Shown here one piece after another: positions 1 to 12,430 of a DNA stretch of 64,000 nt; the stretch's first letter is position 1; every line of letters starts with the position of its first letter. Position numbers and translations under genes: made by a program. The notes under the pieces are model-generated. The model saw nothing but the letters and a program-made list of their open reading frames with translations. It made no database searches and was not told the origin of the DNA. Source of the DNA: Gibbula magus (taxonomy: Eukaryota > Mollusca > Gastropoda > Trochida > Trochidae); assembly GCA_936450465.1 (NCBI GenBank), contig OW388300.1, positions 48,473,378 to 48,537,377 of the forward strand. Direction: 5' to 3'.

Positions 1-1078
1 CGCCGCGGTATAACACAATAACACAAATAATACACTGCAATATGTTCCACGGAAGAGTAATACAAAAACTCGATATGAACATTTGCAAAGACTCCGACAA
101 TGATTAACTGTGCTTGAAATCAGAAGAAATAAAGCAAAAGAAGTGTTCCCCTAACTAATTTCATTTTCAAGATATGTATTCATTAAGGTTTTTCACAAAT
201 CTAATACATCTTCGATCAAAACACATGCCTTGTAATAACTTGAATTAATTTGATTTGAAACAATTCATTAAGTAGCTTCATTTAGACATATCCAGCTGTC
301 ACAATGTTCACTTTGTGAAATACATGATAATGCCTCACATCATATCAGAGATTTGACCTGACATTTCAGAAATCCTTTCAAAAGTGTTTGAAGAAGGAAT
401 AAGTTATTTTCCCAGCATAAACTGATATAAAGTGACATTTGTTTGATTCGTGCTGTAAAAGTACCATTGTTACACGACTGAGTTGTCACCCTGTGTTTGA
501 AATGGGTTCACGTGACGGGAAATGAACACAAAACGAAAGCATTGTTTGAAATGACTGCTGATAATAGGATGCATTCAAGTCTTTAATTAATGTGTGAAAG
601 TTGTGCTAATATTATCAGAATTGACTTCATGTGATTAGAAAATCATGTTTTTGTCAACATCATGCAAAGGATATTTTGAAAAAACTAAACATAGTGCTTC
701 ACAAACATTCTATTATCATCTTTCCTATGTTTTAAATTATTGCTTACAGCAGAGCAAATCTCCAGTGAGCACAAATCTAATGTGACAGGATGATCAGATG
801 CTTGAAACATAACCAAATCCCAGCAAACCGTCTTGCCAATTATGAATTAGAAATGTTCAATTTTCATTCCTTGTCATGTCATCTTTCATTGTTAGTTCAA
901 AGGTACATTTGAGCTCAAAGGCGTATCTTTATTTGTGCAAAACTTATATAACCTTATGAAAATAACTGATATCGGGTCAGAATATTACACTGAGCATAGC
1001 CGAATACGAACCTGACAGTACAATGGTAAATCGAAGTTATTGAGATCATCTTCCATTTTGGGTCTTTGAAGGGCATTT
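1..1078. other. No gene seen; contains one copy of a diverged duplicated segment
   Basis: AT-rich sequence without supportable coding potential. Positions about 300-930 match 7670-8085 in order and orientation, for example around GAAAGCATTGTTT, CCAGTGAG and GTTAGTTCA. See the repeat entry at 7670. Confidence 0.6.
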
Positions 1079-1084
1079 AGAAGT

Positions 1085-1160
1085 GGCATAAAAAACAACT
1101 TCTTTAAGGTGAAAATACACGACGTTTCGGAGTATATACTCACTTCTTCATCAGGTGGAA
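1085..1160 (-). repeat. Retroelement-end motif CTGATGA...GAAACGTCG
   Basis: The minus strand carries CTGATGA (fwd 1148-1154), then a 19-nt segment containing the palindrome GAGTATATACTC, then GAAACGTCG (GAAAC at 1124-1128) and a GTGTATTTTCACC tail leading to AAAGAAGTTG. The same tail is present twice, head to head, at 48121-48270. The layout recalls the hammerhead-like core of Penelope-type retroelement ends, but stem II is not canonical. Confidence 0.4.
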
Positions 1161-1356
1161 TGTGAGGAAATATCACCATGTGATACATATATATAGCAAA
1201 CAAAAAACATTGGTGAGGGAACTCAATCAGGGAGATTAACATGCATGGGAATAGTATACAATGGGAATTTGTAATAAAAAAAATAAGAATGATATACAAT
1301 GAGGATTTGCAATACAAACATGAGGGGAGTAAGTACTTGAGTGGTGAATAGACACG

Positions 1357-1440
1357 GGCTTGTAGGCTTTATTGAAACCGATCGGCCTCCCTCGTTCAAT
1401 CAGTTGTAATATCTTACATGTTCAACAAAGCCTACAAGCC
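1357..1440. repeat. 20-bp inverted repeat with 44-bp spacer
   Basis: The arms at 1357-1376 and 1421-1440 (GGCTTGTAGGCTTTATTGAA and its complement) match except for one base. The spacer has no recognised coding content. It could be a small hairpin or the remains of a MITE. Confidence 0.6.
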
Positions 1441-3493
1441 ACCGTAGTTCCAACACATTGCTTACAACATGAATACTAAGATGGCTGGTCTTCATTCAAT
1501 GGACTAGCCAAATAATAAAATCTAAAAAACATGGATTTCAATCATGTTAATACCTTTTGGGTTGGGGTCATAAATATTTATTCAATTACCGTCACAATTC
1601 AAAACAATTCTGAGGAGAAAAAAAACAGCGAAAAGAGGTTAACCATTGTTTTTGTAAAAAGGCAAATTAAATGATATGATTTATTAATTGTAATTGTGTT
1701 TTTGTAACAATCTTGCCTTGGATATATTGATATTGATATTGGATTATTGAATGTGTAAGTTGAGAAGTCAGGCGATGACTCTGTTGCACATATTATTTGT
1801 ATTGTAACTAAAAATTGCTAGTGAAATTGAATTATCATGTGAGAAATGACATTCATTCAAAACGATAAATCTATTCATTCAAATAGTTGGACTTTGCAAT
1901 TCACAAACCAAATATTTGAACATGAATAAATGTATGTATTGTTTCCAGATTTGATGTATCACTCAGGTTTTTTCATTCGTTTTGTTAAAGCTTATTAATA
2001 TTTTATTTCAATGATGTGTATCATAGCAACGCATACTTGAAATATACCATTATGTATGTCAAGGACGTCATTCAGAAAATTCAGTAACATTCCTTCCATT
2101 GAAGTGGATGACTTATTTCGTTCGCACAATGAACCTTAGACATTCGGTTAATCTCTGATATGACAGTTGCGAAGAAAATGGCCAGTTTTAAAGAAAATAT
2201 GAAAAAAAATAAATAGCCTATTTCTTTATTTTAAAACTTGTCTTGTCAAATACTTTCTTTGTCGTGTATCAATATTAACAATCAAATCTTAGTTATTTAA
2301 GCCACTTTGTATTTAAAGGCGATGTAAAACGTTTTTTGCATGTTTTTTTCTAAAATATTTGCATTTTATTATTAAAGTTTATACAATATATTGGTATGTT
2401 CAGGGAAAAAACAACTCATTACATGACCCGATAAGCCGTATTCATAGACCATGGGTATCCATATTCGAAGAAAATGGTGCGACCTATAAAACGACAGTGG
2501 TAGGGAACCCTACAGTGTGATAGGTAGATTTGTAGGTCTCATGAGAATTTGAGAGTTCAGACACCAAGATCGTGGACCATTCCATTACTATACCAGATTT
2601 AAAACTCTTTTCTGAGTGTTTAGGTATCACTGCATCAGTCAGATCACTTTAACTATCCTCGAGCGGTCATTTTAATGTGAATGCATTTAATGTGAATTCA
2701 TTAAGATTGCCCCTCGATGAGAAATGTACTCGAATGGACCGAATCATGTACATTCGTTTTAGAACTCGTTTAATTGATGCAGGATTATTATTTAGTAATT
2801 GGTATCGTATATCGTATGGTTATGTGACATTGGCAGCTCGATTTACCTTGCTTTAGTTGGCGTCAGAAAACACAATAGGCATTACATTACACTTCGTGGC
2901 TTACATAACCATATTAAGTTACGTAAATGTCTCATTTGTCTCACATGTCAATAATATTATTCAAGGATTTAGGGATTCTCACAATGTTACGAACCAACGA
3001 GTGTTAGACGAAGTAAATAAACCATTTTATAACCAAAGTATGTTTTGTCTGATTTTTCACCGAGGTCAACACTGCTCTTCAAGCCCTTCGTCTTAATACT
3101 ACTCCTCGAACCCAGCTCGCAACACTGCTCTTAGAAGAGGAGAGAGTGTGTGTAATTGAAGTTCTACAATAAATGACAACTCCTTTCAATAGTGTTCGTT
3201 GTTTGTTTATGTGGAATATGCTTCTCATTTGCCCTACACGAAAGTCAGAATACCGAAATCACCATCCTGTCATTGTATTCTTGTATTAGTTAATAGACAA
3301 TCCGAAATGTAATCACACACTTATAGATTTAGAATCTGGAATAAAAGTAACTACAATCGATATTTTTTTCCGCAGTATCAGTCCTGTTGCATTATTACCA
3401 CTTCCTTGACCATTCGTGAAAATATAGTTGACAAATCGGTTGAATTTGACATCATCGGTTCAATTGGTACATGATTCATTTCAATAAGGTTGA
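1441..3493. other. No gene seen; two dispersed-repeat fragments
   Basis: The only structure found is a copy of a dispersed family near 2005-2060 (related to 5630, 9045 and 18035) and a second family at about 2313-2450 that recurs inverted at 20275-20445. Short open frames in this stretch have no recognisable motifs. Confidence 0.5.
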
Positions 3494-4386
3494 ATAGTTG
3501 CAACTGGGAATGTAATTACACCTGTAGGTTCGGTGTCATGATAGTTACAACTGGAAATGTAATTACACCTGTAGGTTCGGTGTCATGATAGTTACAACTG
3601 GGAATGTAGTTACACCTGTAGGTTCAGTGTCATGATAGTTACAACTGGGAATGTAATTACACCTGTAGGTTCAGTGTCATGATAGTTGCAACTGGGAATG
3701 TAATTACACCTGTAGGTTCGGTGTCATGATAGTTACAACTGGGAATGTAATTACACCTGTAGGTTCGGTGTCATGATAGTTACAACTGGGAATGTAGTTA
3801 CACCTGTAGGTTCAGTGTCATGATAGTTACAACTGGGAATGTAATTACACCTGTAGGTTCAGTGTCATGATAGTTACAACTGGGAATGTAATTACACCTG
3901 TAGGTTCGGTGTCATGATAGTTACACCTGGGAATGTAATTACACCTGTAGGTTCGGTGTCATGATAGTTACAACTGGGAATGTAATTACACATGTAGGTT
4001 CAGTGTCATGATAGTTACAACTGGGAATGTAATTACACCTGTAGGTTCAGTGTCATGATAGTTACAACTGGGAATGTAATTACACCTGTAGGTTCGGTGT
4101 CATGATAGTTACACCTGGGAATGTAATTACACCTGTAGGTTCGGTGTCATGATAGTTACAACTGGGAATGTAATTACACATGTAGGTTCGGTGTCATAAT
4201 AGTTACAACTGGGAATGTAATTACACCTGTAGGTTCGGTGTCATGATAGTTACAACTGGGAATGTGATTACACCTGTAGGTTCAATGTCATGATAGTTAC
4301 AACTGGGAATGTAATTACACCTGTAGGTTCGGTGTCATGATAGTTACAACTGGGAATGTAATTACACCTATAGGTTCGGTGTTATG
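3494..4386. repeat. Minisatellite: 19 head-to-tail copies of a 47-bp unit
   Basis: Units start every 47 bp from 3494 to 4340 with no indels at all. Substitutions are few and cluster at fixed positions (G/A in GTTCRGTG, G/A in TTRCAACTG, A/C in TTACAMCTG, A/G in GTARTTAC). The unit contains a perfect 10-bp palindrome, TGTAATTACA. Unit length is not a multiple of three and no frame stays open, so it is not coding. Units 1-4 and 5-8 match as blocks, as do units 9-12 and 13-16, showing a four-unit (188-bp) higher-order pattern. Confidence 0.97.
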
Positions 4387-6120
4387 ACACATATCATTTC
4401 GTTTCTAAAATAATGCAACAATTCTTTCCGCTTGAAACAACGTCACTGGGTGTCCAACTAGATTTGATTGCAACCTACAGGATACTAATTCGTGCTCACT
4501 TGAACACTGTCAGATTAGCAGCTATGTGGGAAGAAATGACTTAGGTGACCTCTTTGAGTGGAGAGAATGTGTTCTCACGTTATCGGAATGTAATTTGTCT
4601 TCACTTGCCTTCTATCGATACCGTGTATGAATTACCTTGCAGATACCTTAAAGTTGGAAGTGCTAAGATGTTTTTTAAAAAGTAAACCATAAAAATACAT
4701 ACAACCCTCTTGTCGGGTTTAACCAAAACAAGTGAAATGGGTGTATATTGATGCATGTCATTGTTACATACCCTAATAGTTAGTTCGTGTGAAACTAAAT
4801 TGTAACATTGGTTAGGAGATACACATATTGCATTTTGTGGGTGAAAATCAGCGGCATATAAGAGAATCAAAATAACACTGAATTTATTCTAAAATCGAAC
4901 GCTTTACATTTATGATTTAGAGCTATATGCATTATGATTGCATTATGTTCCGTTGATTTTCAAACAGAGCACGTGGTAAACGGGGTGGAATCCATTTCCC
5001 GGATCCGGCAAGCGGATACCACCCGTTTTTTTCCTGTGCAGTATTTGCATCTCCATTTTACCATGTCGATATTTTAATATTGAACTATATTCTGATGCGT
5101 GATTTGTCATTCGATGCCATGTAGGAATTGCACAGACTTTTATAAAGAGACAATACAGTTCCTAGTCTCGAATGAATGCATTAAACTAGCTCGCTCTATT
5201 CTGTCGATGAAAACATTTCCCAACCGGCGTCCACATTCGGAATAATTTCTGCAATATTTTCATAATTGACATCAGTATTATATCATAAATTTTGTAGATA
5301 ATAGGTTATGGCAAGAGTATTCTGTATCAGTTTTCGGAAGTCATACTGCCCGGTTTTAACTTTTGTTTTTGGCCGAATTAAATCATGCATGTAGCATACC
5401 TCTATGTTATATTTAAAGAATGAATCCAATCCTAATCAAAACAATTAGCAGACATTTAGATCTTATAAATGTCTTCAACTTGTTATAGATGCCTTGTCTT
5501 TTACAGTCACATTGTATAGATTCCTTAAAATGTTATAAATGAATTTGTATTTGTCCAAGGAATTTGGTCAATTGCCACACAGCTCTTTGAAAGCTATGTC
5601 AATATGGAAACTGAGACATATTTGATTTCAATCATTTGTATCACAGCAACGTATCGCAGAAAGCTAAGATAATGGCATGTTATTGATATACACGTATTAT
5701 GAAAAAAATCAATAGAAATTGCCGGAATGAGTAATTATATCTTTTCTCTCCGACGTGGCTATGTTTTTGACTTGATATTTCACTACTATTTGGAATGCCA
5801 TGACATATCTATTTTGCTATCACACATCAAGGCGCAGACTATCTTCAAGTCTCTGAAATGAATATTTTTGAAAGACAGTTTGTAACCCGCTGTATAATTT
5901 GGCTAGTTCAATCGTGTATTTTAAAGATGTATTGTTTAAAATGGTTAGTGAATATTTACATATTGAATATAGATACACTTAAAACTGATTTTACACTACG
6001 TTCGTAAATTTCTAATGTTATTTAAAATTATTCCTGCTTAAATATGTAAACATTGAATTAGAACAGGCATTTGAATTCAAGTCATCATTTCATACATCAA
6101 TGCGTCAGAACTAAAGTAAA
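4387..6120. other. No gene seen
   Basis: Unrecognised AT-rich DNA. Around 5585-5760 it holds a copy of the dispersed family that includes TTTGTATCACAGCAACG and, further on, GCCGGAATGAGTAATTATATC; the second motif recurs near 9118. Confidence 0.5.
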
Positions 6121-6124
6121 TACT

Positions 6125-6245
6125 GGCGTATAGGTTAGCCCGGGTTCGAATTCCGGTAGAGAAACCCAGACTTGATCTTGGTGTTGTGTCCCTGGGTAAG
6201 GGACTTTATCCATATTGCACTCAGTCCTACATCATTTCCTACCAA
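6125..6245 (+). repeat. tRNA-derived SINE, type II, 5'-damaged
   Basis: A Pol III B box (GGGTTCGAATTCC) at about 6143 is followed by a body with CCCTGGGTAAGGGACTTTATCC and ATATTGCACTCAG. The same body follows an intact tRNA-like head at 45608-45830, which identifies the family. The A box is not clear here. Confidence 0.65.
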
Positions 6246-6313
6246 CAAATAATGAACTTTTTAAAATGAATTATATTGATCATGATTCATGAAGCTATTG
6301 TTCTAGTTTTCTA

Positions 6314-6559
6314 GAGACGGTTTCACATCTATTTTATGACTGTAGCAAGGCTACTCCTATTTGGCAAGAACTTGAAAATTGGCTTAACAATAAATTGGAT
6401 GTAAATCTGAACTTCACTGAAGAACAAATTCTAATTGGATTCCGATGGGAAAATAATGATCCGATCAATGTTGTCCAAATTCTCTTCAGAAATATCATTT
6501 TCAACCGTAAGAGATCATCACAAATGCCAACAATTCAGTTCTTGCAACAGGAGCTTTAA
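6314..6559 (+). pseudogene. LINE C-terminal fragment (L1/Tx1-like)
   Basis: An open frame of 81 codons without its own start reads ETVSHLFYDCSKATPIWQEL and continues to GFRWENND and a stop at 6557-6559. The HLFYDC...IW pattern is the zinc-binding tail that closes many L1/Tx1-type ORF2 proteins. Only this 3' end is present; nothing upstream reads as reverse transcriptase. Confidence 0.75.
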
Positions 6560-7669
6560 AACTATTATGAATTGATTAGATATACTGCTATGATAAGCTT
6601 ACACATTGACCACTTTTTCAAAGTCTGGTCGACATGCCATGTTCTCGTATTGCCATTGTTTCGTAATTGATGCTTTTGTGTATTATATATTCTGTTTATT
6701 TCTTACATTGTGATGTAAACACAACCGGAGTTGACATACCTTGCAAACATGAAAAAACAATTATTTAAAAAAATAAATAAACGTTCATTGGTCATCGGTA
6801 TACAAGAAAGGCGGATAAATAAATCAGTGCTTCAGTTGTTAAGTAAAATCAAACCGTTCAAGGGTATAGCCTTTTTTTTACAATCAATCTTCTTTGAGGG
6901 TCTTATAAGGTTACAGACTCGGTCGGCGATATTGCATTTCGCTGTTGCCGAGCAATTTCTAGTCAGTTTTCATGTCTGGTAGTCACGTAGTTTCTGCTCT
7001 TGACGTAATTGAGTCAATGTTTGAACAGTATAACAGTCTTATCCCTGACAGGTCCCAGTGAACCTATGGAAACCAACATTGAGCATACCTGTCCTGCTAC
7101 AAGCCAGTTACTTCCTTAAATTGATATATTTTTGCAGCAGGACTAAGTGAGACTAAACCTGTATAAACTAGCAACACGATGAAAGTGCTTAATTTTAACA
7201 GCAGGGCTGAATGAAAGGAAAAGTACTGGGGTTTATTAAATCAACAATATTTTCTGCAGGTATATCTCTTCGAATAAGTGGTACCATACATTCAAGGATT
7301 ACATTTGGTTGAAAGTGTGGGTACTTCTAATACTTATTCTGGGTTGATGGTACACGATAGAAGCTGATGTCACAGTGCGAACATTGCGTAGTTGACCTCG
7401 AAACGAAGCTGAAATGGAATCTGAAAATAAGTTTGTATATTAATATTTGAAAAGAGCATTTGGATAACACAAATGGATTAGTTGATTAAATATGACTGAA
7501 GTATAACATGTCAAGTAATAAAGATACCAATAAATTCAGTAGTCCTATATCCTTCTTTAAATATGATACTTCATGTAAAAGTATATTCACAATATGTAAA
7601 TTGTTATATTGAAATTATGACAATGTACTCAAATTTCATTATATCTTTTAATGTTTTTAATTTGGGTTA
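6560..7669. other. No gene seen
   Basis: AT-rich sequence. A short open frame at 6731-6982 has no recognisable motif. A TGCAGGTATATCTCTTCGAATAA segment near 7255 is loosely repeated near 9167. Confidence 0.4.
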
Positions 7670-8085
7670 CATGATGTAAGTCTTACATCATACACAGATT
7701 TGACTGAACATTTCAAAACTGTCTGTCAAAAGTAATTAAAGAATAAACAAATGATTGTCTTTGCGTAAACTTATATTCGACCTGTCAGCGTTTGTTTTAA
7801 ATGAGACCACAGGCTGTGAAATGAGAGTGTTCTGAAAATGATTGGAAACAACACAGAACACGAAAGCATTGTTTAATATGATTGCTAATAAATGTCTCCA
7901 GTGAGTGCTTGAAATAATTACTAATCTATTGTGACATCATGTGGTTGGTGAGGCCCTTACATCATGAAACATTTGTCAGCATCTAACAGCATGGGAATTG
8001 GGAAATCGAAATACATACATGGACATAAATATTGATTTTCTTATGTTCCCTTAATGTTAGTTCAGGGGTAAATTCGAGCTAAGAT
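7670..8085. repeat. Second copy of the segment at 300-930
   Basis: Several short collinear matches link this stretch to 300-930: CATCATA...AGATTTGAC, ACATTTC, CGAAAGCATTGTTT...ATGA, CTCCAGTGAG, and GTTAGTTCA followed by a GAGCTMAR motif. Spacings differ because of small indels, so the copies are old. No coding frame is conserved. It could be an unnamed mobile element or a segmental duplication. Confidence 0.55.
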
Positions 8086-8532
8086 AAATATGGTATTAAA
8101 TGAGCAATTAGTGTACTTTGCAAACATTAATTCCGAAACGCTTTGGGATATTGTGGTCTGGAATGATAATGATCAATATGCATGCTTGAAAGGGTTGTTT
8201 TTATTAAAGAACAATGGTTAAAAAAACTCTTTAGGATTTCTTACATTTTAAAAATCTAAATAGTCCTTTCCGATTTCAAAATACAAGAGACAAAGTTGAT
8301 TCAGTTTATTTCTGAAAGGATAATAACAACTGGCGGGACAGTGTTCCCTATCTGCAAAATAATATATATTGGCAGATGAAAAAAAGAATCATGTTTCCGT
8401 AACCATATCGATGCAAAATATGTTTTATTATCTATGACACGAACCCGGAACCTGTCCATTCGTCGACCTCTAGACCCAAGAGACATATCAGCATCAAGAC
8501 AGGTTGCCCCAAACAGTTGATTCAATAATAGG

Positions 8533-8596
8533 GTGTTACATATAAAGTGTTTGGTTAGACTCATGTGTTACATATAAAGTGTTTGGTTAGACTCAT
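8533..8596. repeat. 32-bp tandem duplication
   Basis: The segment 8533-8564 is repeated exactly at 8565-8596, immediately before the AT microsatellite. It is probably a recent slippage or repair product. Confidence 0.9.
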
Positions 8597-8604
8597 TGGC
8601 AGTA

Positions 8605-8606
<2 letters not shown>

Positions 8607-8677
<71 letters not shown>
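8607..8677. repeat. (AT)n microsatellite, about 35 repeats
   Basis: Uninterrupted alternating AT over about 71 bp. The Tyr-Ile open frames through it are artefacts of the repeat. Confidence 0.97.
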
Positions 8678-8680
<3 letters not shown>

Positions 8681-11600
8681 TTCCAATGACACACTGAGAG
8701 ATCAATGAAAATAAGGCAATACTTAGTTGGTTTGTTTTGTTGACTTTTATCATGCATGTAGTATACGTGTTTGTCACAATGCATAAAAAGGTTTCTACTT
8801 TAACTTTAAACGATCATTTTAAATCTTATTAGTGGGGAACTATAGTTCACTGGTTCTCTTACAATCACAATATATAGATTAATATGTCGTGCTAGTGACT
8901 TGAACTCGAATACTTCAACGATCTTGCCTTCACAATATTGAAAAAGATAATAATTAGTTGCAAAACTCTATGTATTCCTATCTTTGTCATTTGCCACAGA
9001 TATATCACAATAAGATCTTTGGAGGTTATAACACTACTGAAACTGATCATTTGTATCACTGCAATAAATCATGAACAAATAAAATAATAGCCGTTTCACG
9101 ATAAAAAATAAACAATTGCCGGACTCAGTAATTATATCTTTTCTGTCATAAAGTGTTTTTTTTTTTCAGGTACCTCTCCGAATAAACATCGAATGGTGAT
9201 GGAATTCTGCTACTCGAAGGGTGTTGCATGACAAGGATCAGAATCTTAATTGGGACGAGAAAAGGAGTTGATTTTCATCATAGTAAAACACATGATATGT
9301 ATCGAATATATATGTGACACAAACACTTGACTTATATGAAGTCAAAGGAAAATGTTTACTCGTAGGTCCGAACACTGATCAAAAGTAGCATTATATAATT
9401 GTATTAAACCAGGTCAACGCAATATATATCATGCATTGAAGAGGGGATATTTTGTCACATTACTTATATACCGGCTTCAAAGGAGTTCACATGGAGAAGT
9501 GAGCAATAACACGATATTAACAGTGACTTAAGGCAATGGAAGTTTGAGGTACAACGCTTTCTGTCGAATTAATTGGGCACTGTCAGCTGTTCTTGTCAAT
9601 GAGTAAACATTTACTAAATCCTCCTTCTTCAAATGCATTTACCAAAATTGTTAAATTGTCTGCCTCTGTTAACCTAACATTATTTGTTTGTTTGGTTAAA
9701 TAAATTGACCATCATGAAGTTGAATAATCGCACATTGTGAAGCTATGTTTTCTTTTCTATGCGAATCTTCTATGAAGTCTTGATTGCACAAATACATACA
9801 AAATCTGCTATATATTTTCCATATTAAGTCTTACTTGTCTGTTGGTTTAAACCTTATTTCAATTACCTATGTCATTACGTTGTCTGAACTATTATTCTTT
9901 GTTTGTTCAGTAAATCATTATCCAATTAGATTTGCTTCACTTTATGTTATTCGGTTTGTAATTGTACGTGAGGTAAAGGTCATTTTGATCCACAGTGCAC
10001 AACACATTCAAGCTATTAGCATTCACATCTGAAGAAATGCAGACATTCCCATTTCCATTTCTTTCGTAAGCACTCCTGCAGACAAAGCTCTGATTTGTCA
10101 ACCCTTCAATAGAGCATTTAAGAAAACCTAGAGAGCAATTAGAAAGATTGTTACATGATTCGTTTGATTATTTAAAAATAGATTTTACACTTTTATCCTA
10201 CATATTAATTGATAATCTACTTAAGAAAATCTTAATGGCAAATATGATAAGGTTAACAGATTGTGTTTGTTTGTTATATATTCGAGTTATTTGTTCAAGT
10301 ACAATTTGACAATTGACTTTTTCCTTGACCTCACCCAACGCTTATATAACTCATTCACACAGAAATGGATTTTACCATGTGATTGGTTAGTAGGATACAA
10401 ATCCTGATCCGTACCAATCTGGTTCAATGTCATTTCATCTTTTGTCATTTCCTTCCAGAACTATGGTATTCAATATTATTTGCTATATTACAATGTAGCA
10501 ATCGACACTTAGTTTTACTGTCGCACGTCTTTAGATCAACGAGACAGAAAGTATTGTACCAAGGGGTTTGAGAACTGTCAATCATAAAACACCGATTTTA
10601 CTCTGCAACCATGACAAAGAAATGTAAATATATTTGTACTCATGAAAGGATTATTTCTTTACTGATCATTCATACATCCACAATGTCAAGGTAAAGTACC
10701 TTTAAAATATTTTGAAAATCAATAGAAGTTCTTCAAAGAAGTAATTTATTGTTACGTTTGAGGGGGTCCTTTCAAGCCATTTGAGTCCCAAAGGAAAACA
10801 TGACGAGCCTTGTGACATTCACGTGTTTACTCAGAGAGTCAAGATAGAGTTGGCTCCCTTGTCTAGACTTGCGGAGGCTAAAATACCGATACCACTACAA
10901 TGATCAATGGAGATGATATCCCTAGAAATTATGAAAAAGTCCTTCATTTGATAATCTTGATATTTGACAACAATGACAGATGTTCTATTTATCATATGAT
11001 TAGATCATTAGGGTAACGTTATTTTTGGTGTGATCTTAACATTATGGGGGCTCAGTTGTGCGAAACAAAAACAACTTTCTACAAATACATCTGAATATTA
11101 ATGAATATGCATTCAAGTGCAAATACATATCTAACTCATACATCCAACATACATTAGTTCAGCAAAGGACCAAATAAAATAAAATATGATTGTTTTCCAA
11201 CTCACGGTTGTTTTATCAATCATCACATTTCGGGGAAACACTCCGGATCAATGCAGGAGATTAAACAGCTTAAACTAAATGAAAATACCAAATGTCCTAC
11301 AGGACAATCTTAGTGGTAATTTCGACAAGTGTAGGTTGTTTTATGCTAAATTCATTACAGATGTTCATCACCTGTAGCTTTAAAGTTGTTAAATTTAGCG
11401 TGAAACCTATGAGGCATTTATGTCAATATTACTTGAAATGCATTACACATTTATGTCAATATTACCGAGTCAGTACGCCGCGTTTGATTAGATCAACTCC
11501 CATGTCCTTGTTTATGCGTCTGCTTCAATTAAATCTGCAAATTACATTCGCATCAACATGTCCCCTGGCAATGATCGTTCAGCCAAACCGCATTTCTTGG

Positions 11601-11878
11601 CAATGTTCTGTTTACACCATATTAAGTTTATTGAGAGGGTGGTTGTTGAAGATTATATTGAATGATCCGTCATTGCATATATTGATTTGATTTGAACATG
11701 TTTTATTCAATGAAGAAAGGGATTAGGAACAAATTATCCAACCTCGTTTACCTTCTCCCATTTATTTACAAAATGATAGTATTATAACAGCATACATGTA
11801 ATAAGAAAGCAATATAATACAGATATGGTAGAAAGATATTAACAGAGAAATGAAGACACAAGAAACGTTTACTCTTGG
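8678..11878. other. No gene seen
   Basis: About 3.2 kb of AT-rich DNA. Between about 9000 and 9200 it shares motifs with 5585-5770 (ATTTGTATCACTGCAA, then GTAATTATATCTTTTCTS). A 132-codon frame at 11292-11690 has a short internal repeat (CATTTATGTCAATATTAC) and no domain, and I do not accept it as a gene. Confidence 0.4.
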
Positions 11879-12208
11879 TTATAAATTGCTGAAATGCTTA
11901 AAAATTGCCTGGTATTTCGAATATGATAGTTTTTTGTTGCCACTTAACAGTAAATCTAAATTTATATCATCTTGATATACATATAACTTTGAACGTTTTA
12001 ACATGTTTTATTTTCTGTATACATCATATAAACAGCATTTAAACATGAAGTGAAACACATTTTTACATAAATAACCACATTCACATGTTGAATCTGACTT
12101 GATGCCAATATTAAATAAATCAAAATTAAGCTCGCTTACATGATATCGTACAAGAGTATGATGAATATGCACTCTGCGGATACCTGTGGAAAAGTAGGAC
12201 GGTGCCAT
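11879..12208 (-). pseudogene. LINE C-terminal fragment
   Basis: The frame reads HIHHTLVRYHVSELNFDLF, then CECG, then FHFMFKCCLY. This is the H-H-T-x-x-R ... L-N-x-x-L ... C-x-C ... H/F-x(4)-C tail seen at the end of many LINE ORF2 proteins. After a frame change it continues with INLDLLLSGNKKLSY to a stop at 11879-11881. It is a 5'-truncated, decayed copy, and the clade cannot be fixed from this piece. Confidence 0.7.
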
Positions 12209-12405
12209 AATTATTCATTTCTTTAAGTTATTTAAACTTTACTGTTGATTGTAACATTCGTTTTTCCACATGAATGTATTTAATAGGGAGCGGTGCGACA
12301 GGTTTTAAACTGTATTTGCAATAAAGGGAGTCAAAACATCATTAAAGATATAAAAAGAGCATGTGTATTAATAACTTCAAACGCCTTGTAAATATTGTTA
12401 ATCGA

Positions 12406-12430
12406 GGGGGGGGGGGGGGGGGGGGGGGGG
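12406..12430. repeat. Poly-G run, 25 G
   Basis: An unbroken G25 directly precedes the first recognisable LINE codons at 12431. It could form a G-quadruplex and may be length-variable or mis-assembled. Confidence 0.9.

Noticed and set aside
3494..4386. CRISPR-like array
   Set aside because: Units are contiguous with no unique spacers; it is a simple minisatellite in eukaryotic DNA.
8568..8784. Tyr-Ile repeat proteins on the minus strand
   Set aside because: They are translations of the (AT)n microsatellite; the same applies to the frame across 47571-47604.
11292..11690. 132-codon plus-strand open frame
   Set aside because: Composition follows the AT-rich DNA, there is a short internal repeat, no domain is visible and no splice or start context supports it.
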